A stretch of 64,000 nucleotides of DNA from Lonicera japonica (GCA_021464415.1 CM038469.1:14920501-14984500); one strand, 5' to 3'; positions 35,673-48,239 are shown, numbered from the stretch's first letter. Notes: generated by a model from the sequence alone, not told the origin. Program-made: numbers and translations.

Positions 35673-38467
35673 GAACTTCTACTCCAGGTTATCTATCTTT
35701 TTATTCTTGTGTTTTCAATTCCAGATCCCTAATCTTAAATCTTGTGATATGTTGATTCTATAACTTTGATTTAGGGTTTGTCAAAAAAAAAGAGTTAAGA
35801 TCATATTTGTTTTTTTCAAAATCCCACTAGCAGTCTAAATTTGTGGTTTTCGCTATCGGAATGAGCTCGGATCATCCTGATATTTTGCAAGAATATTGTA
35901 AAATTGCGTTTCGAACAACATATCCGAAAATCAGCCCTATCCAATGGTTAGATAAAAAGTTATAGTTGTTTTACGATAGCACCTACAAAAAAGAAAAAAA
36001 TCAAAATTTTTGGAGAAGGAGAAGTTGGAAACCCTAGAAAGCTTGTTAAATTCATTGTTAGGGTTTTCTATTCTATTTGTTGATTGATAATTCTAGCATC
36101 CTAGTATTCAATTTGAATTCATTCTTGCTAGAGTTATGACCTTTAGTTGAGCTCATTGTTAAAACTCTAGAAATTGTTAATTCATCATTAGAGTTTGATT
36201 TCATTGATTTAGATTATTTTGAACTGTTCTTGATCATTCTAGAATTGTTAGATTGTTAAACTCCTTTGCGTAGTTTCAATTATTCAAATCTTGACCTGTT
36301 CTTGAACATTCTTGATTATTATTGATTGTTAGATTTGTTGATCCATTAAGTAGATAATTAAATCAATATATCTTAAAGTTGTTCTTAGTCATCTCAATCA
36401 TTCTTGATCGTTCTTGATTCGTTCTTGGTTGTTCTTGAGTGTGACCCTTAGTTAATATTCCAATTCATAATTGATTGGTTGATTCTTGATTGGTTTTGTT
36501 GGAAAACATTGCGGAAAGATTAGAATTTGTTCAACTTGTTTGCCAAGTTTCAAAAGTGAGATTGTGAGGTTTATCATTCTTAAGAAACAAACACGAGCGG
36601 TAAAATCAGAGTGACAGATCTTTGAGCAAAACACGAAAAGGAGTTTGGTGAGGATTATCTTTATTGCACTAATCCTTGTTTTGTAGCAAATATGTCCTAA
36701 CTAAACTTTGAATATGACCTTCAAGCGAAGATTAAACGCGATAGTGCGCGATTAAAGCAATTAGAGATTAAACGGCGCATGCGGTTGAATAAAGCTCCTA
36801 AAAAGAAATTGAAAAGTGATGTGAATCGCGACCATATTTCTATCCGATATGACGAATCTGCGACCCTTGACGTTGAATACGTAAGAACCTTGGAATCACG
36901 CGAAGATGATGGAGGTGAAACCTCGACCCAATCCCTAAAACGAGAATGAACCTTGGTATAGTCGAAGACAAACAATCAATTGATGGATTAATTTATTGAT
37001 AAGTCGAAGAACAACAAGAATATTATTCTGGCTGTTCGATGTGTTCTTGAACACAAGATGTGAAAAACACTCAAATTTGTATTAAAACCAAGCTGCCTCA
37101 AACATTAGAGTTACCTCTTTTAAATAGGAGGAGAAGAAGAAACCCTAATGAAACCTTAAACAAACCCTAAAAACGGAAATAACAAAACAAGCCCAATTTA
37201 AAGGCAACAAAAATAATGAAAAACTCTAAACAAGCCCAAAAACACTCTTAGCGGGCCCATCACTCTAAATACTAATTATACATAATCCTTGGGCTTTAAA
37301 TGATGCAAATAAATAATAACAATAATAAAATGCCCTAATTATTCTATGTTTTCTTGGCTAAGCATTATTCTCCATTCTCGTTCTCCATCTCCATGAATAT
37401 TTCTCTAAGCTCCAGCTTTATTCATTAACTTTTGGACCACGATCATGACTGCTTCCTTGATCTTCTTGGCGCTAGCTCGGGTGATTGGACTACTTGAAAC
37501 CCGAATGGGATCTGCATAGTCTTCACTCCATGATTCAGCTCCTGTGCTATCCTTGGGCTCATAAAAAAGTCAGCCTTATAAAGTTAAATTTGAAAATGAA
37601 TGGGATCCGGTTGTTACTAATAGAAGACATGGTGGTGAGGTTGGAGAAAATCGGGTTCGAGACAACAATATGGTAGTATCAAGAAGAAGACTCCTTTGAA
37701 TGATCCCGAAGAATGGCACAAATTAGAGAAGATGATGGAGGCTTATCTTGAATTCCATATGAGGGGCAGCGAAGAGCCAAGTCCAAATGCATCCTCTTGC
37801 GAATCAGATCACTGTAAAGAGGAGGAAAATGCAACCACATCTAAGCCATTATCGGAGAATGAATCGGAATCTAATTCTAAGCCGCCATTGGAGGATGGAG
37901 AGAGTTATGTGCAATGCGAATCGTTGGATGCAAGAATAGTTCCGTGTGTGCAAATGAAAAAAGATGTACTGTGAGAAAATATCGTTCAAGTACAAAACAT
38001 CATGCATGAATCTCCAAAGATCGCTATTGACACGGGACATCGTCATCACCGAGAAAGAAGAAGATATTCAAGTTGAAAGCTTGGTTTGGAATATTGTTGA
38101 AGTTGAACACGTTGATTTTATTGGTGTAGATAAGTGTGATTTTCATCCGAATTACTTGCTAGTCAACCTCTTCAACAAATTGAGAAAAATTGAGATATCG
38201 TATGGGATAAAGCTTGATGAGTTTCGATTTGCAAAGAGTGTCAAGCTCGTAAATATTCAAAGTATTTATTTTCATGGCATGGTAGATTCAAGCTATTTCA
38301 ATTCGAGCTGAGAATAAAGCATGAAAAGTATTCAAAGTACTTGTTTTATTGGAATATGATATTCTAAGTTCCAAAGTTGCGTCCGAATGTCGAAGTTGTT
38401 AGAGACTACCGGAATCCATGGTGGGTAGGCCAGATTCGAAGACGAATCTTCTTGAAAATGAGGGGTA
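35673..38467 (+). mobile_element. Internal region of the non-autonomous LTR element
   Basis: 2.8 kb without protease, integrase or reverse transcriptase. Two coding-like pieces are visible on the plus strand. One is a basic, Lys/Arg-rich frame at about 36703-36948 (ARLKQLEIKRRMRLNKAPKK). The other is an acidic frame at 37696-37974 beginning MNDPEEWHKLEKMMEAYLEF, followed by a further relic to 38311. They may be gag remnants, but no diagnostic motif remains. An inverted LTR fragment lies at about 36950-37375. A purine tract, GAAAATGAGGGGTA, directly precedes the 3' LTR. Confidence 0.65.
36950..37375 (-). repeat. Inverted fragment of a related LTR inside the element
   Basis: Read on the minus strand, the landmarks of the flanking LTRs appear in order: cttggctaag at 37353-37362 (their cttagccaag), aagcccaaggatta near 37285, a shared atttaaa/agaggtaa region near 37110, and cttatcaat near 37000. 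Similarity is partial, so it is a related family or an old copy. Confidence 0.5.
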
Positions 38468-39061
38468 TGATGTGATCCAGCCTAACCTTCCTTAGCCAAG
38501 AAATTAGAAGAGGTGTTTACATTCAGCGTGGGCACGCCGAAACTATTTTCTAGCGTGTTCTCACAACTGGCTGGTGGAATAATTTAATTAGTTTTATTTA
38601 TTTATTTTATATTTTTTAAAAGCCCAAGGATTATTATTATTTAGAGTATTGTCATGTTAGGAATGTATTGGGTTTATTTTAAAGTGTTTTTTAGTTTCCT
38701 TATTGCATTAGGATTATTTTAGATGTTATTTTCCTTTTTTTTAAATAGGAATTAGTTTTCATATTATTTTAGGAAACTAATTAGTTGCATTATCTCTTAT
38801 TTAAATGAGTTATTTTCATTGTATTAGAGAGACTTGGATAAATATAATAAGAATGTTTTCACTTTTGAGTTCTTAAGAACTTGTTGATGATTACGAATTG
38901 ATTTATTCATATTATTCTTGACTTATCAATTGATCATTCACAATCAATTGTCGCGTCTTTGACTATACTAAGGTTCACACCTCCATTATAGGTGTTAGGT
39001 TGAAGTTTATTTTCCATCTATCGTCCAAGTCTAAAGTTCTAGTATGTTTATAGACTCGTCA
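38468..39061 (+). repeat. 3' LTR of the non-autonomous gypsy-like element
   Basis: It matches 35016-35659 from TGATGTGATC onward and ends CGTCA. A deletion of about 50 bases just before the end explains its shorter length (594). CCTCC follows at 39062-39066. Confidence 0.88.
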
Positions 39062-39154
39062 CCTCCTCTATACATCTTTGACTTCCTTAGTTTTTTCTTT
39101 ATTATTCCAATTACTTAACCAATCATTTGACTGTGTTGTCGAAACTGACCTGCT

Positions 39155-39451
39155 CTAGTTTTTCGCATTAACATCTTCCATTTTAGACAAAATGTATAGG
39201 AGATAAAGATCCTTCACATTTTCGTGGATAAAAATATACTGATGTTTAAGAGAATCAACAATCTTGAAGCCTTCATATGCTTCGTAGAAGTATGCCTTAT
39301 TTTTGGAAAGGTCAAGTAGTGTCTTTAGGTCACTTGTCATTGTTGCAGAAAATAATGAAGTTTGTTTGTTATTTGGTAAGCACAACACCGATCTTAGTTC
39401 CTCTTCAAATCCAACATTTAGAACCCTATTTGCTTTATCCAACACTAAGAA
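39155..39451 (-). pseudogene. DEAD-box RNA helicase (RH36/DDX49-like), middle exon
   Basis: A splice acceptor (TTTTGTTTCAG on the minus strand) precedes FLVLDKANRVLNVGFEEEL, then motif III SATM in LFSATMTSDLKTLLDLS, then NKAYFYEAYEGFK and a run to about 39160. The catalytic DEAD box of motif II reads DKAN, so both acidic residues that matter for ATP hydrolysis are gone. The exon joins in phase with the end of the fragment at 46021-46318, whose exon ends AAG before a GT donor. The interval between them is an intron swollen by insertions. Confidence 0.85.
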
Positions 39452-40494
39452 CTGAAACAAAATAAAAACATGCATATATCACTATCATTAGTAAAATTAT
39501 GTTTCCTATAAGAAAAAAAAAACAAAAAAAAAGTTGGTTAGATACACTAGTCCTTTTCGGGATGAACCAAATTAAGAGTTTGGTTTTCTTTGGAATATAA
39601 TAAATGTACCAAATCTCAAAATAGTAAAGAAGTTTTATTTATAACTACTGCAGATACTCAAAATAAAAACATGCATATACTCGTCTATCTACTAGTAGTA
39701 GTAGTTCAATTATGTGTAATTTTATTTTATTTTGATAATAGCAATAATTTAATTATGTGTAATTTAACATGTTTCTTGAAATAAGTTTATGATTCATTGA
39801 CTTGGAAATTCAAGAAAGGCATGCATTTTACAAAGAAAGCTCAATCTCTATATGATCGTACGTGGAATATTGAGAACTGGAACTAAATATCTAAACCGAA
39901 ATCATTATACTCCACGAGGACTATTCTATCCACAGAAGAACTCTTCACTAGTCAAATTAAAAATCAAGATAAAAAGACTTTCATTCAAGTGGAGAACAAA
40001 TAAACAAATCAAACATTCAAAAACTCGGCAATCCGATGATTGAGTGAGTGCTTAGATTATATGTAAAGTTTCTTTATTGATCAAAGTACACAGCTCAAAC
40101 ATGATCATTCATCCTTCTTTGATTAAATCAAACAAGTTTTGAATTTAAAAACTTTGAAACCAACATTTTGGGTAATTAGCAAAAATGACCCTTGGAGTTT
40201 GGCCAATGTCCCTTGCTCACCCTTAAAGTTAAATTTTCGGTTGAATCATCATTAAAGTTTCTAATTTTTCCCTCACTCGTCCAAAACTAGACCTCCCATT
40301 AAAAACTTGGACGGAAACTGCACATGGTTGTCATTAGACTTTATTTGAAGGGGCATTTTTGGTACTTTTGCTTTGGTGGGTCAAAATATATACTAACCAC
40401 GTTCTAAATTTCTTATATTACCAGGAACTTTATTTAAGAGGAGAAAAGAAAAGAGAGATTAAAGAAAAGCTTATGAATAAGATACGAGAGAACA

Positions 40495-40881
40495 ATGGTG
40501 GCTATAACTTGCCATTGTTTTAGGAAAGCTAGAATGGTTACCTCATGGACAGATTTAAATCCAGCAATAAGATTTCTTACCCGTGGAAACACTAGAGTAA
40601 GTTTGAAATTAGGGTTTGTTAATTTCTTGACTTTAGTCTTACTAAAATGATTTCTTCTTCCTTTGAAAATGCAGAACAATGATTATGGATTTTTGAGGTA
40701 GGTCAACCCTCCAATGTGCGAAAGATCTAGGGTTCTTATACCTAGTCTATTGAGGAGGATAAATATAATAGAGGCTGAAGTGAGTAGGTCTAAGTCAAGG
40801 GAGAAGAAATGGTTTTTCTTATTGATTTTAACATGGGTGGCCATATTTGTATTTGTCATTTCTATTGTAGTTCATAAATGA
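40495..40881 (+). pseudogene. GRF-type zinc finger protein with C-terminal membrane helix, carried by the MULE
   Basis: Two exons, 40495-40596 and 40675-40881, are joined by a GT-AG intron in phase. Exon 1 has CHCFRKARMVTSWTDLNP and exon 2 has NNDYGF and VNPPMCERSRVLIPSLLRR. These are the landmarks of plant GRF-type zinc finger proteins: CxC at the start, a late Cys in PPMC, and the basic coil that follows. The C-terminus is a membrane helix (WFFLLILTWVAIFVFVI). It is decayed: a TAG at 40699-40701 stands where Trp is expected before VNPPMC, one finger Cys reads Arg in FLTRGN, and GRRF-like reads AIRF. Its role in the element is unknown; proteins of this type are common in plants. Confidence 0.65.
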
Positions 40882-41358
40882 GAGCAAAATCCCTTGTTTT
40901 TAGCAGTTGTAATACAAAAATGAATAAGAAATTTCTTTTTGTAATGCAATTCTAGTAATATAATGAATTAAATTTTCTTTTGGAGCCTATGACTCTGTTT
41001 TTGTCCATTTTCATTACTCTGTTTTGGTCTATTTTCATTACTTTATTTTGGTCTATTTTCATTACTCTGTTTTGGTCCCTGTTGTAATGCAAAAATATTT
41101 ATTACATTTCGACTAGAGACAAAAAAAGGATTCATATTACATTACATAATAATGATGACCACAATTTTTCATTCATTCCAATGATAACCACATATTACAA
41201 TTCCATACAAAAAACATAATCTCATAAGGGACAAAGATATTACCAATCCAAAAAATATGTTATATCATATAGGACAAACAAACAAATATTCCCATCCCAA
41301 AAAGAAGTAATGTCATAAGGGATAAAACACATGTCCCCATTCTAATTGATAATTGCTA

Positions 41359-44300
41359 TCATTTACTCATGACTCTTAAAGTTGACAAAGTGACAAACTT
41401 TTTTCCATCCTTTATAATCATTGGTGTCTTCCTTTGGCTTGGATTACTTGGGCCAACTATTTCATTGATGAAAGGAGCTGGTATATAAAAATTCACTGCA
41501 CTCCTAGCTAATTGAGAAATGAATGGAATTGGTTCAGATAGCAATAGATCTACAGTTGTTGGTTGTAACAAAAATGGTACTGTAATTGATGCTTCAGTTG
41601 GTCCCTTTTTTGCCCTTTTAAGTTGTATTTGTGCTTTTGTTACCCTTATACCAATTGTAGGTCTTTGGTCCTATATCCTCATCTATAAAAATGACATAAC
41701 TTGTTATATAGATATATATAAATAGACATATATATATACATGTTACATATTAACAAAAATTATATGACACAAGTACTCACATTTGATTAAGGCTGCTCTA
41801 CGCTCTGTTTTTGTTCAGGATGCTCCAGGCTCTGTTCTTGTTATGGCTGCTCCATTTCTGCTTCATTGTTATTGCCTTTTTACAGATTATAAGAGCACAA
41901 GTAGTCATCCAAACAGATTATGAATGCATGACAATTGAAATGACCATATTCAAAATTTATACTTACATTAGTTTTGCAACTTCTTTTATTATATTGCCAC
42001 AGTTCCCACCCCTCAATGATTGTTGGTGCTTCTTTCTAAGCTTGCCCTGACTTCTGTCAATTTCATGTGGTTGCTTAATTATATTCTTCTTTTTCTTTCC
42101 AGGCTGTGGGGTCACAATTGGTGGCAAAATTGGGGGGTGTTGTGTATTAAGCCACATACTTGCACCATTCATAGGGTTGATAATTGGCTTGTAGATCTTC
42201 TTGAATGTTTCAACATGATAGCATGGAAGGACATAATCCTCAGGCTCAAGGTTATTAAAAATCATAGCTGATATTGAATGTGGGCATAGTATACCACTTA
42301 GTTCCCATTTCCCACAATAGCATGTTTCATCATCCAAATCAACTGTGAATTTGTCACCATGGATACAAGTAATCTCATACTTCCTTGCACCTGACTAAGT
42401 GGGAATACAATTTGCAGATTCAAGTCTATACTTCTCAAAAAGCTTTACAATCTTAGGACACAACTTTCCTTCCCATTTGTTAGCTTTTTCTCTATTCTGC
42501 AGCATCCTCACCATTAAGTATACCCTAATTTTCTCAAGCAACCCAATGATAAGCTTCTCTCTAGCATCAAGGATGCACTTATTAAAATTCTCATAGATGT
42601 TATTAAGTAACATATCATACTTGGACATACAACTGAAGTGGGATTTAGATTAGTGAGCAGGTGGCTTATCCTTGAACCATTCATAAGCAGATTCTTTGTG
42701 GTACGTCCTTTATCTTCTTCATTGCATTGACAAAGTAAGGAACATTACTACACATTGCAGCATTCCATAACAATTCCTTATGCACCTTCCTTGTACACCC
42801 AGCTATTTTAAAGTTTGCATAAAGGTGCATCACACAAAACCTATGTTCAGCTATAGGCAATAGCTCAAATAAGGCAGGAACAAACCCTTTTGCTTGTCAG
42901 ATATGATTGTCCACTGCTCTTGATTGTTGATCTCTAATATTTTATCAACATTTCCAAAAACCAAGTCCAAGAACTCTTATTTTCACCCTCAACCACTGTA
43001 TATGCAATTGGGAACATGCAATTATTTGCATCAACCCCAATTGCTACAAGAAACTGTCCACTATGTGGACCTTTCAAAAAACAGCCATCAACACCTACAA
43101 AAGGCCTATAACTTGATTGAAAGCCTTTTTTAAGAGCTCTCAAACATACATAAAATCTGTCAAACCTTGGCTCTCCATGTTCTAAGGTTCCCTCTTGAAG
43201 TTTTATGATCACTATTGAACCTGGGTTAGTTTTCCTTAATTACTCCATATACCCCCATAACTTTGCATATTGTTCTTTACATGTCCCCTCAATCAATTGC
43301 ATTGCCATATCCCTAGTTCTATAGGATTGAGGCCTAGAGACTTGAACAACATGATCCTTCATCACTCCTACTCTAAAACTCTCAATTGGTTGCTTGGGGT
43401 TGGTCCTAAAACTCTCCAAGTACTGTTTTGTAAGCCATCTAGAAGTGAAATGCTTGTTTTTAAACTTCCTAGCACACTTATGTTCATCAACAAGAGTTTT
43501 AATATGAATAGATGAGGAATTTTGCATCTTTGAGCCACATAGAAGCCAAGGACACCTATCACTGCAACAAACAACTTTCACCCTAATTGATTAATTTTTT
43601 AGGAACTTAATTACTTTCCCTAACTTAATGTTATAATATTTGACAGTATCTTTCAGTTTATTATGATCATTTAAAATCATTCATAATATTCAATTGTGGC
43701 TTAGCCATTCCATTTTTAGAGTTAAACTCGAGGACTTTAAACATTGGACCATCATCATCAGATTCATTTAGACTATGCAGCTTTTCAGAGTCCTCTTCCT
43801 TATCCTCTAATTCATTTAGCCTACTGTTCCCCTCTCCAACCCATTCAGTATTGACCGCACTGTTGCCTTCACCAACTCCAAAAAACTCAGCATCTACATC
43901 TATGTTTTTTTGTCAAATAACTCATCATCATACTTTGGGTCATACATGCTTTCACAATCAGATGAATTATCACTCTCCTCCTCACATAATTGTGCTCACT
44001 TGGTTAGCTGGGCTTTGTTTGGGTAGGCTCTGGTTGGATGGGCTCATCCACTTGTAAATACATTTCTACCTCACAATAATTATTCAAGTAATTAGATATT
44101 TGCATTACATCTTTGTCATTTGCTAAATGCTTAAATATCCCTTGCAAGAAACAATAGAAATTGAAATGACCATAGTACCCTAATTCAGATGCCATACTAC
44201 TCAACTCTACTAAGGACATTTTATCAAATTCACAAGAGTCAAAATAAGTGGCCTTCCCACACCTATACTCAAAATTTAACCTAACATCCGTAATACTACC

Positions 44301-44468
44301 TCTATGTTGTAATTTAATAGTGAATAGTTCAAATAAAGGACCTGCACACACATATATACATATATATACAAAAATCATTACTATACATATTACATCTTCA
44401 TCATGAATAACACAACAACAAACAGTTATATATATATACAAGATAATAGTCAACAATTGGGACCACAA
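41359..44468 (-). pseudogene. MULE transposase (MuDR type), broken
   Basis: Read from 44468 down: an N-terminal domain with DKMSLVELSSMASELGYYG near 44180-44240; an acidic spacer with stops; the N-terminal zinc-type domain with CCSDRCPWLLC near 43545-43575; the catalytic core with FVGVDGCFLKGPHSGQFLVA (first Asp) at about 43060-43120, then TVVEGENKSSWTWFL near 42950-43000 and a remnant of ISDKQKG (second Asp) near 42895-42920; SKYDMLLNNIYENFNKC near 42575-42628; and a SWIM zinc finger, CYCGKWELSGILCPHSISAM, near 42265-42325. A basic tail runs to 41359. Several stops and shifts, especially at 42630-42930 and 43590-44000, make it non-functional. The order of domains is that of full-length plant MULE transposases. 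Confidence 0.85.
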
Positions 44469-46020
44469 TACATAAATAAAACAATAACAATCTGGACCAC
44501 CAATAATGAAAAAATAATACAGTATTTATATTGGGACTACAACTCGCCATTCAAGATAAAAGTGGAAAGAAAGTGGACAAAAAGTAAAATAAAAGCATGA
44601 AAAATAAAAGAAAACGTATCATAAAGTGGTGTGCCCAAGTCCTCGAACTCTTTCTCCCTTATACATTAACTCATTGCACTATAAAAGCCTTAATTCGATC
44701 ACATTGACTAAAACCTAAGCTTCGCTCTTTGATCATCTCTCTTTCTATATGGTCCTTTTCAAAAGTAACCCTAATATTCGTAATTTGTCCCACCAAAGCA
44801 AGAGTACCGAAAATGCCCTTTCAAATAAAGTCTTGTGATAACCACGCGCAGTTTTCGTCCAAGTTTTTAACAGGAGGTCTAGTTTTGAATGAGCGAGGGA
44901 CAAATTAAAAACTTTAAGGATGCTTCAACCAAAAATTAAACTTTAGAGGCGAACGAGGGACATTGGCCAAACTTCAGAGGTCATTTTTGCTAATTACCCT
45001 AACAGTTACATAAACTAGTTTTCGTACTGAATTCATAACTAAATCAAATGGACGTTTCAAAGCTCAAAAACAATTTTAACATACTTAAAAAAAAATTTAA
45101 AACATTCCTTAATCATCGAAATGATTTTGGATCGTTTGATTTTTTGACAAAAGTGGGGCCCGGTAGAAGAAAATAGTCAACTACATGGCATGGTTGACTA
45201 CATGGTTTTGTGGTAGTCTAATACATTATGAAAATATATTCGTTAAAAATTAATTTTGTCCATACCTTTCCCATCTTCACCTAAACGACTCTATTACTTT
45301 TTGGGGGTTTAAATACATGTAGAAATATTCTAACATGCTTCAATCCATTCTAACACTCTATAGTCATCATCTAGTAGGATTAAAGATATTCAAATCCTTC
45401 ATTGATCATATTCATCATATTTGAGCTATATTCTTTTGATAAATATTGATAACTCTAGTGTGAACTTAATGTGTATCTTATAAGCACTTAAGAGTTATTG
45501 TTCGTTGGAGTGTATCGCCAAACAACTTCTATTATTCATTTGCGAGGGGATTTCTTGTAATTTAGTAAAAATATTTTATTGTGTTAAGTATGATGAGAGA
45601 CCCACACTTGTTAAGTGTTGTGAGAAAGATTAAATTTAAGTGATTTGATATTTGCTCAAAAATAACATTATTGTAACTGGTTTGTTCCTCACCCGTAAAA
45701 GGATCTATAGTGGAAATTCTCGGGTACCAACCTCAGGTGCGGACGTATGTCGTATGGTCTAAACAATTGAATTACGTAAACAAAATGTCCAAGAGTTTTA
45801 CAGTTCTATCTTTCTAAACTCAAGTTCTCTATTTATCATTATTGTTTGATATTAAGTTTACATTACTTGCCATATTTCCTTGATATACATATATATATAT
45901 ATATAGTTAAATATTTATTGAAGTTATTTTAAATTCCACATTTATTACTAAAAACCCTATTCACCCCATCTCCCTCCAGGGTTAACATCTGACCAACAAC
46001 AACAATAACAATAATAATAC

Positions 46021-46318
46021 CTTAGTTTTGGAGAATACTGAAGGAATATCAAGATTTTGATCCAGAAGAACCTTAATCTTACAAGGAATGGCTATAACCA
46101 CATGAGGGCACTGCATAAGGCTTTGAGTCTGGTTAATCATATTCATCCTACCCACTACAACCGCACACCTGAGATTCAAACAAAACCTAAGTGCTCTAAG
46201 CTGCTTGGCCAACTGATACGCAAGCTTCCTCGTTAGAGTGATCACCAACACAAATACCTCGTAAGGATCTTTAGTTTGATGATTCAATATAGCGAGGGCA
46301 AAGGTCGCAGTTTTTAGG
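46021..46318 (-). pseudogene. DEAD-box RNA helicase (RH36/DDX49-like), N-terminal fragment
   Basis: The minus strand reads KTATFALAILNHQ (after motif I, whose TGSG part is lost), then DPYEVFVLVITLTRKLAYQL (motif Ia, PTRELA altered), LNLRCAVVVGRMNMINQ and PHVVIAIPCKIKVLL (motif Ib, ATPGR altered), ending DIPSVFSKTK at a GT donor. The start is cut off by a hAT-like end at about 46318. The three motifs that usually carry TGSGKT, PTREL and TPGR are all changed, so the gene was free of selection long before or after the insertions. Confidence 0.85.
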
Positions 46319-46420
46319 GATGACAAAAATACTCGCGGATCCTCGACCCGATGGGGGCAAGTATAGTTCGAAACAATCGAGGGCGGGTTCGGGTTTGGGT
46401 TTGGGTTCGGGGAAGGTATT
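46318..46420. repeat. hAT-like end fragment, truncated
   Basis: TTAGGGATGACAAAAATACT followed by a G-rich (gggtttgggttt) stretch resembles the left end of plant hAT elements. The rest is missing where the Sirevirus LTR begins at 46421. Confidence 0.4.
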
Positions 46421-47958
46421 TGTTGGTCGGATTTCAACCCTAAAGGGAGGTGAATAGGGTTTAAATACTTTAATGCAGAATTAAAAACTTTTCTAAAAAT
46501 GTTTAAGTAAAACAAATTTACTAAACCAATATATCAAGTAATGTAAGAAATAAACAATTAAACACAAGAGCAAATAATCAAACAATCTCAAAATAAGCAA
46601 TAATATAGCAAGTAAATAAAGAGATTGAGTTAGAAAGATTGAACCAATAGAAGTCCAAGGCTTTTTGTCCACACGATTTTGGTTTACCAAACCATAGTCC
46701 GCGCTCGGTTAGTTCCCCGAGAATTTCCACTAAAATCAATCTTCTTCCAGGTGAAGATCAAACCTCTACAAGTGTTATTGTCTCACACACTTTACAAGTA
46801 TTGCTATACCACAATACTTTCACAAGATACCCTCTTGCTAACCTTGTGAAACTTACATTTCACAAAAACTAAACAAGAATTTACCTTCTTGTTTTTCCTA
46901 TGAGATTTACCTCTCACAATGAATTCTAATTGTTTGGCGATTCACACCAATTTATAATAACTCTCTAAAGTGTGTAAAGAATACAATTTGAAGCTCACAC
47001 TAGAGTTATCCTATTTGATCAAGATGATACAGCTCAATAAGAATGATTGATCAAAAATAATTTCTTGAATCTTTGAATGATGAAGATAGATGAAGAATAT
47101 AGTATATGAATGATTCAAGGTGGTCAAAATGTGTCTTAGATAGTGTATATATTGTCCCAAAAGTGATATAGCCGTTTATGAGGTTTGGTAGAAGTTTGGT
47201 ACCAAAAATGGTAAAAAATCATAAATCCAACGGCCATATTCTGGAGCATCAGTCGACTGAGCAAATCATCAGTCGACTGATGGACCCTTAATCGACTGAG
47301 CAACTCTACTTAGTCGACTGATGGGCTCTGTCCATCAGGCCAAAATCCCAATTTTTGCACTTTTGCATATAAGCTCTAAAATCAATTCTAATGCTTTGGG
47401 GACTTCAAAAATAAGTTTCTAAGACACCTATTTTTGGAAAAACTCAAAATATGATCATTTGAATTTAATATGAATTCATTTGAAAATCGGTTTTTGCAAG
47501 AATGATGTTTTCAAAGAAATTTTGATTCAAACTGATTTTGATAAATCTAAAAATGATATATCAATATGTATGAGCTATATAATTAATCAAATAAGAAACT
47601 TTACATGAATCCTAAGCAAACACTCAATTACCGAATAGGTGAGTCTTCAAATGCTTTGATTTGTTTTTTCAAATTGATTCTCCACTTGAAGCTTTTCCCT
47701 TAAAGCTTTGGCATATGATTTTTGATCTTTTGTGCCTCATGAATTGCATTAATGAGATTGATTTTCTTGCTAGTCCAATGCTTCGTTGACTTGATCGGAT
47801 ATTGATTGAACGATCCTTGTCAAACTTCCTTCGAGCAATCATGTTATTCTCGATTTTCCAAATAAGAAAGCTATAATCTTAAATCAAGATCATGTTAAAT
47901 TACACATGATTAATTTATTATTATTATCAAAATAAGATTAAGACCTACAAGGTCAACA
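46421..47958 (-). repeat. Sirevirus-type 3' LTR, minus strand
   Basis: On the minus strand it starts TGTTGACCTTG after the purine tract AAAAAAAGGGAGAT (complement of 47959-47972) and ends CCGACCAACA, 1538 bases in all. It carries ggaaattctcggggaactaa (complement of 46705-46730), as the other Sirevirus LTRs do. Four copies of a TCGACTGA-type motif lie at 47247-47324. Confidence 0.8.
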
Positions 47959-48239
47959 ATCTCCCTTTTTTTGATAATGACAATAAATTAATGTGTGTTT
48001 TCAATAACAAGCATAAATAGCATATGAATAAATGATATATGCTCCCCCTCAATTTATGCATAGATAAAATAAATGATTTGTAAAAAGCATTGCAAATATT
48101 TGAGATAGTTTTAAAACCAATAAAACATTTTTGATCTCAAATAAAGTTTTCAAAAGAAAATAAGTATTAATGTTAAAGACATAAATCAATTAATAGTCTT
48201 ACCAACATTGATTGCCACCAACACACATTTTCTCCCCCC
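47959..48239 (-). other. Sirevirus 3' region with polypurine tracts
   Basis: Complement of 47959-47972 is a polypurine tract abutting the LTR. Further purine tracts (complement of 48043-48050 and 48232-48240) repeat the multi-tract pattern of the copy at 7306-7813. Confidence 0.55.

Larger units (their letters stand above)
40170..44999. mobile_element. MULE (Mutator-like element), 4.83 kb, with 217-bp terminal inverted repeats
   Basis: The left end begins GGGTAATTAGCAAAAATGACC (first 20 shown: GGGTAATTAGCAAAAATGAC) and stays similar to the reverse complement of the right end for about 217 bases, to near 40387 and from near 44783. Flanking nonamers CAACATTTT (40161-40169) and TAACAGTTA (45000-45008) match at 6 of 9 positions, as an aged 9-bp duplication would. 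It carries a transposase relic on the minus strand and a second gene relic on the plus strand. Confidence 0.85.
39700..45998 (+). repeat. Sirevirus-type LTR (probably solo), split by a MULE
   Basis: 39700-40169 and 45000-45998 together make about 1.47 kb that follows the order of the LTR at 7814-9393: attttgataat near 39735, gagtgagtgcttagatt at 40043-40059 (compare 8189-8205), the leader-like part with ggaaattctcggg near 45712, and the end aaaaaccctattcacccc near 45951 with ACCAACA at about 45998. No internal region or second LTR is adjacent. The left end is uncertain by some tens of bases. It lies in the intron of the helicase relic. Confidence 0.7.

Noticed and set aside
33690..46318. A functional helicase gene with very long introns
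   Set aside because: The DEAD motif reads DKAN, motif I and TPGR are lost, a stop and an insertion interrupt the last fragment, and both ends are missing.
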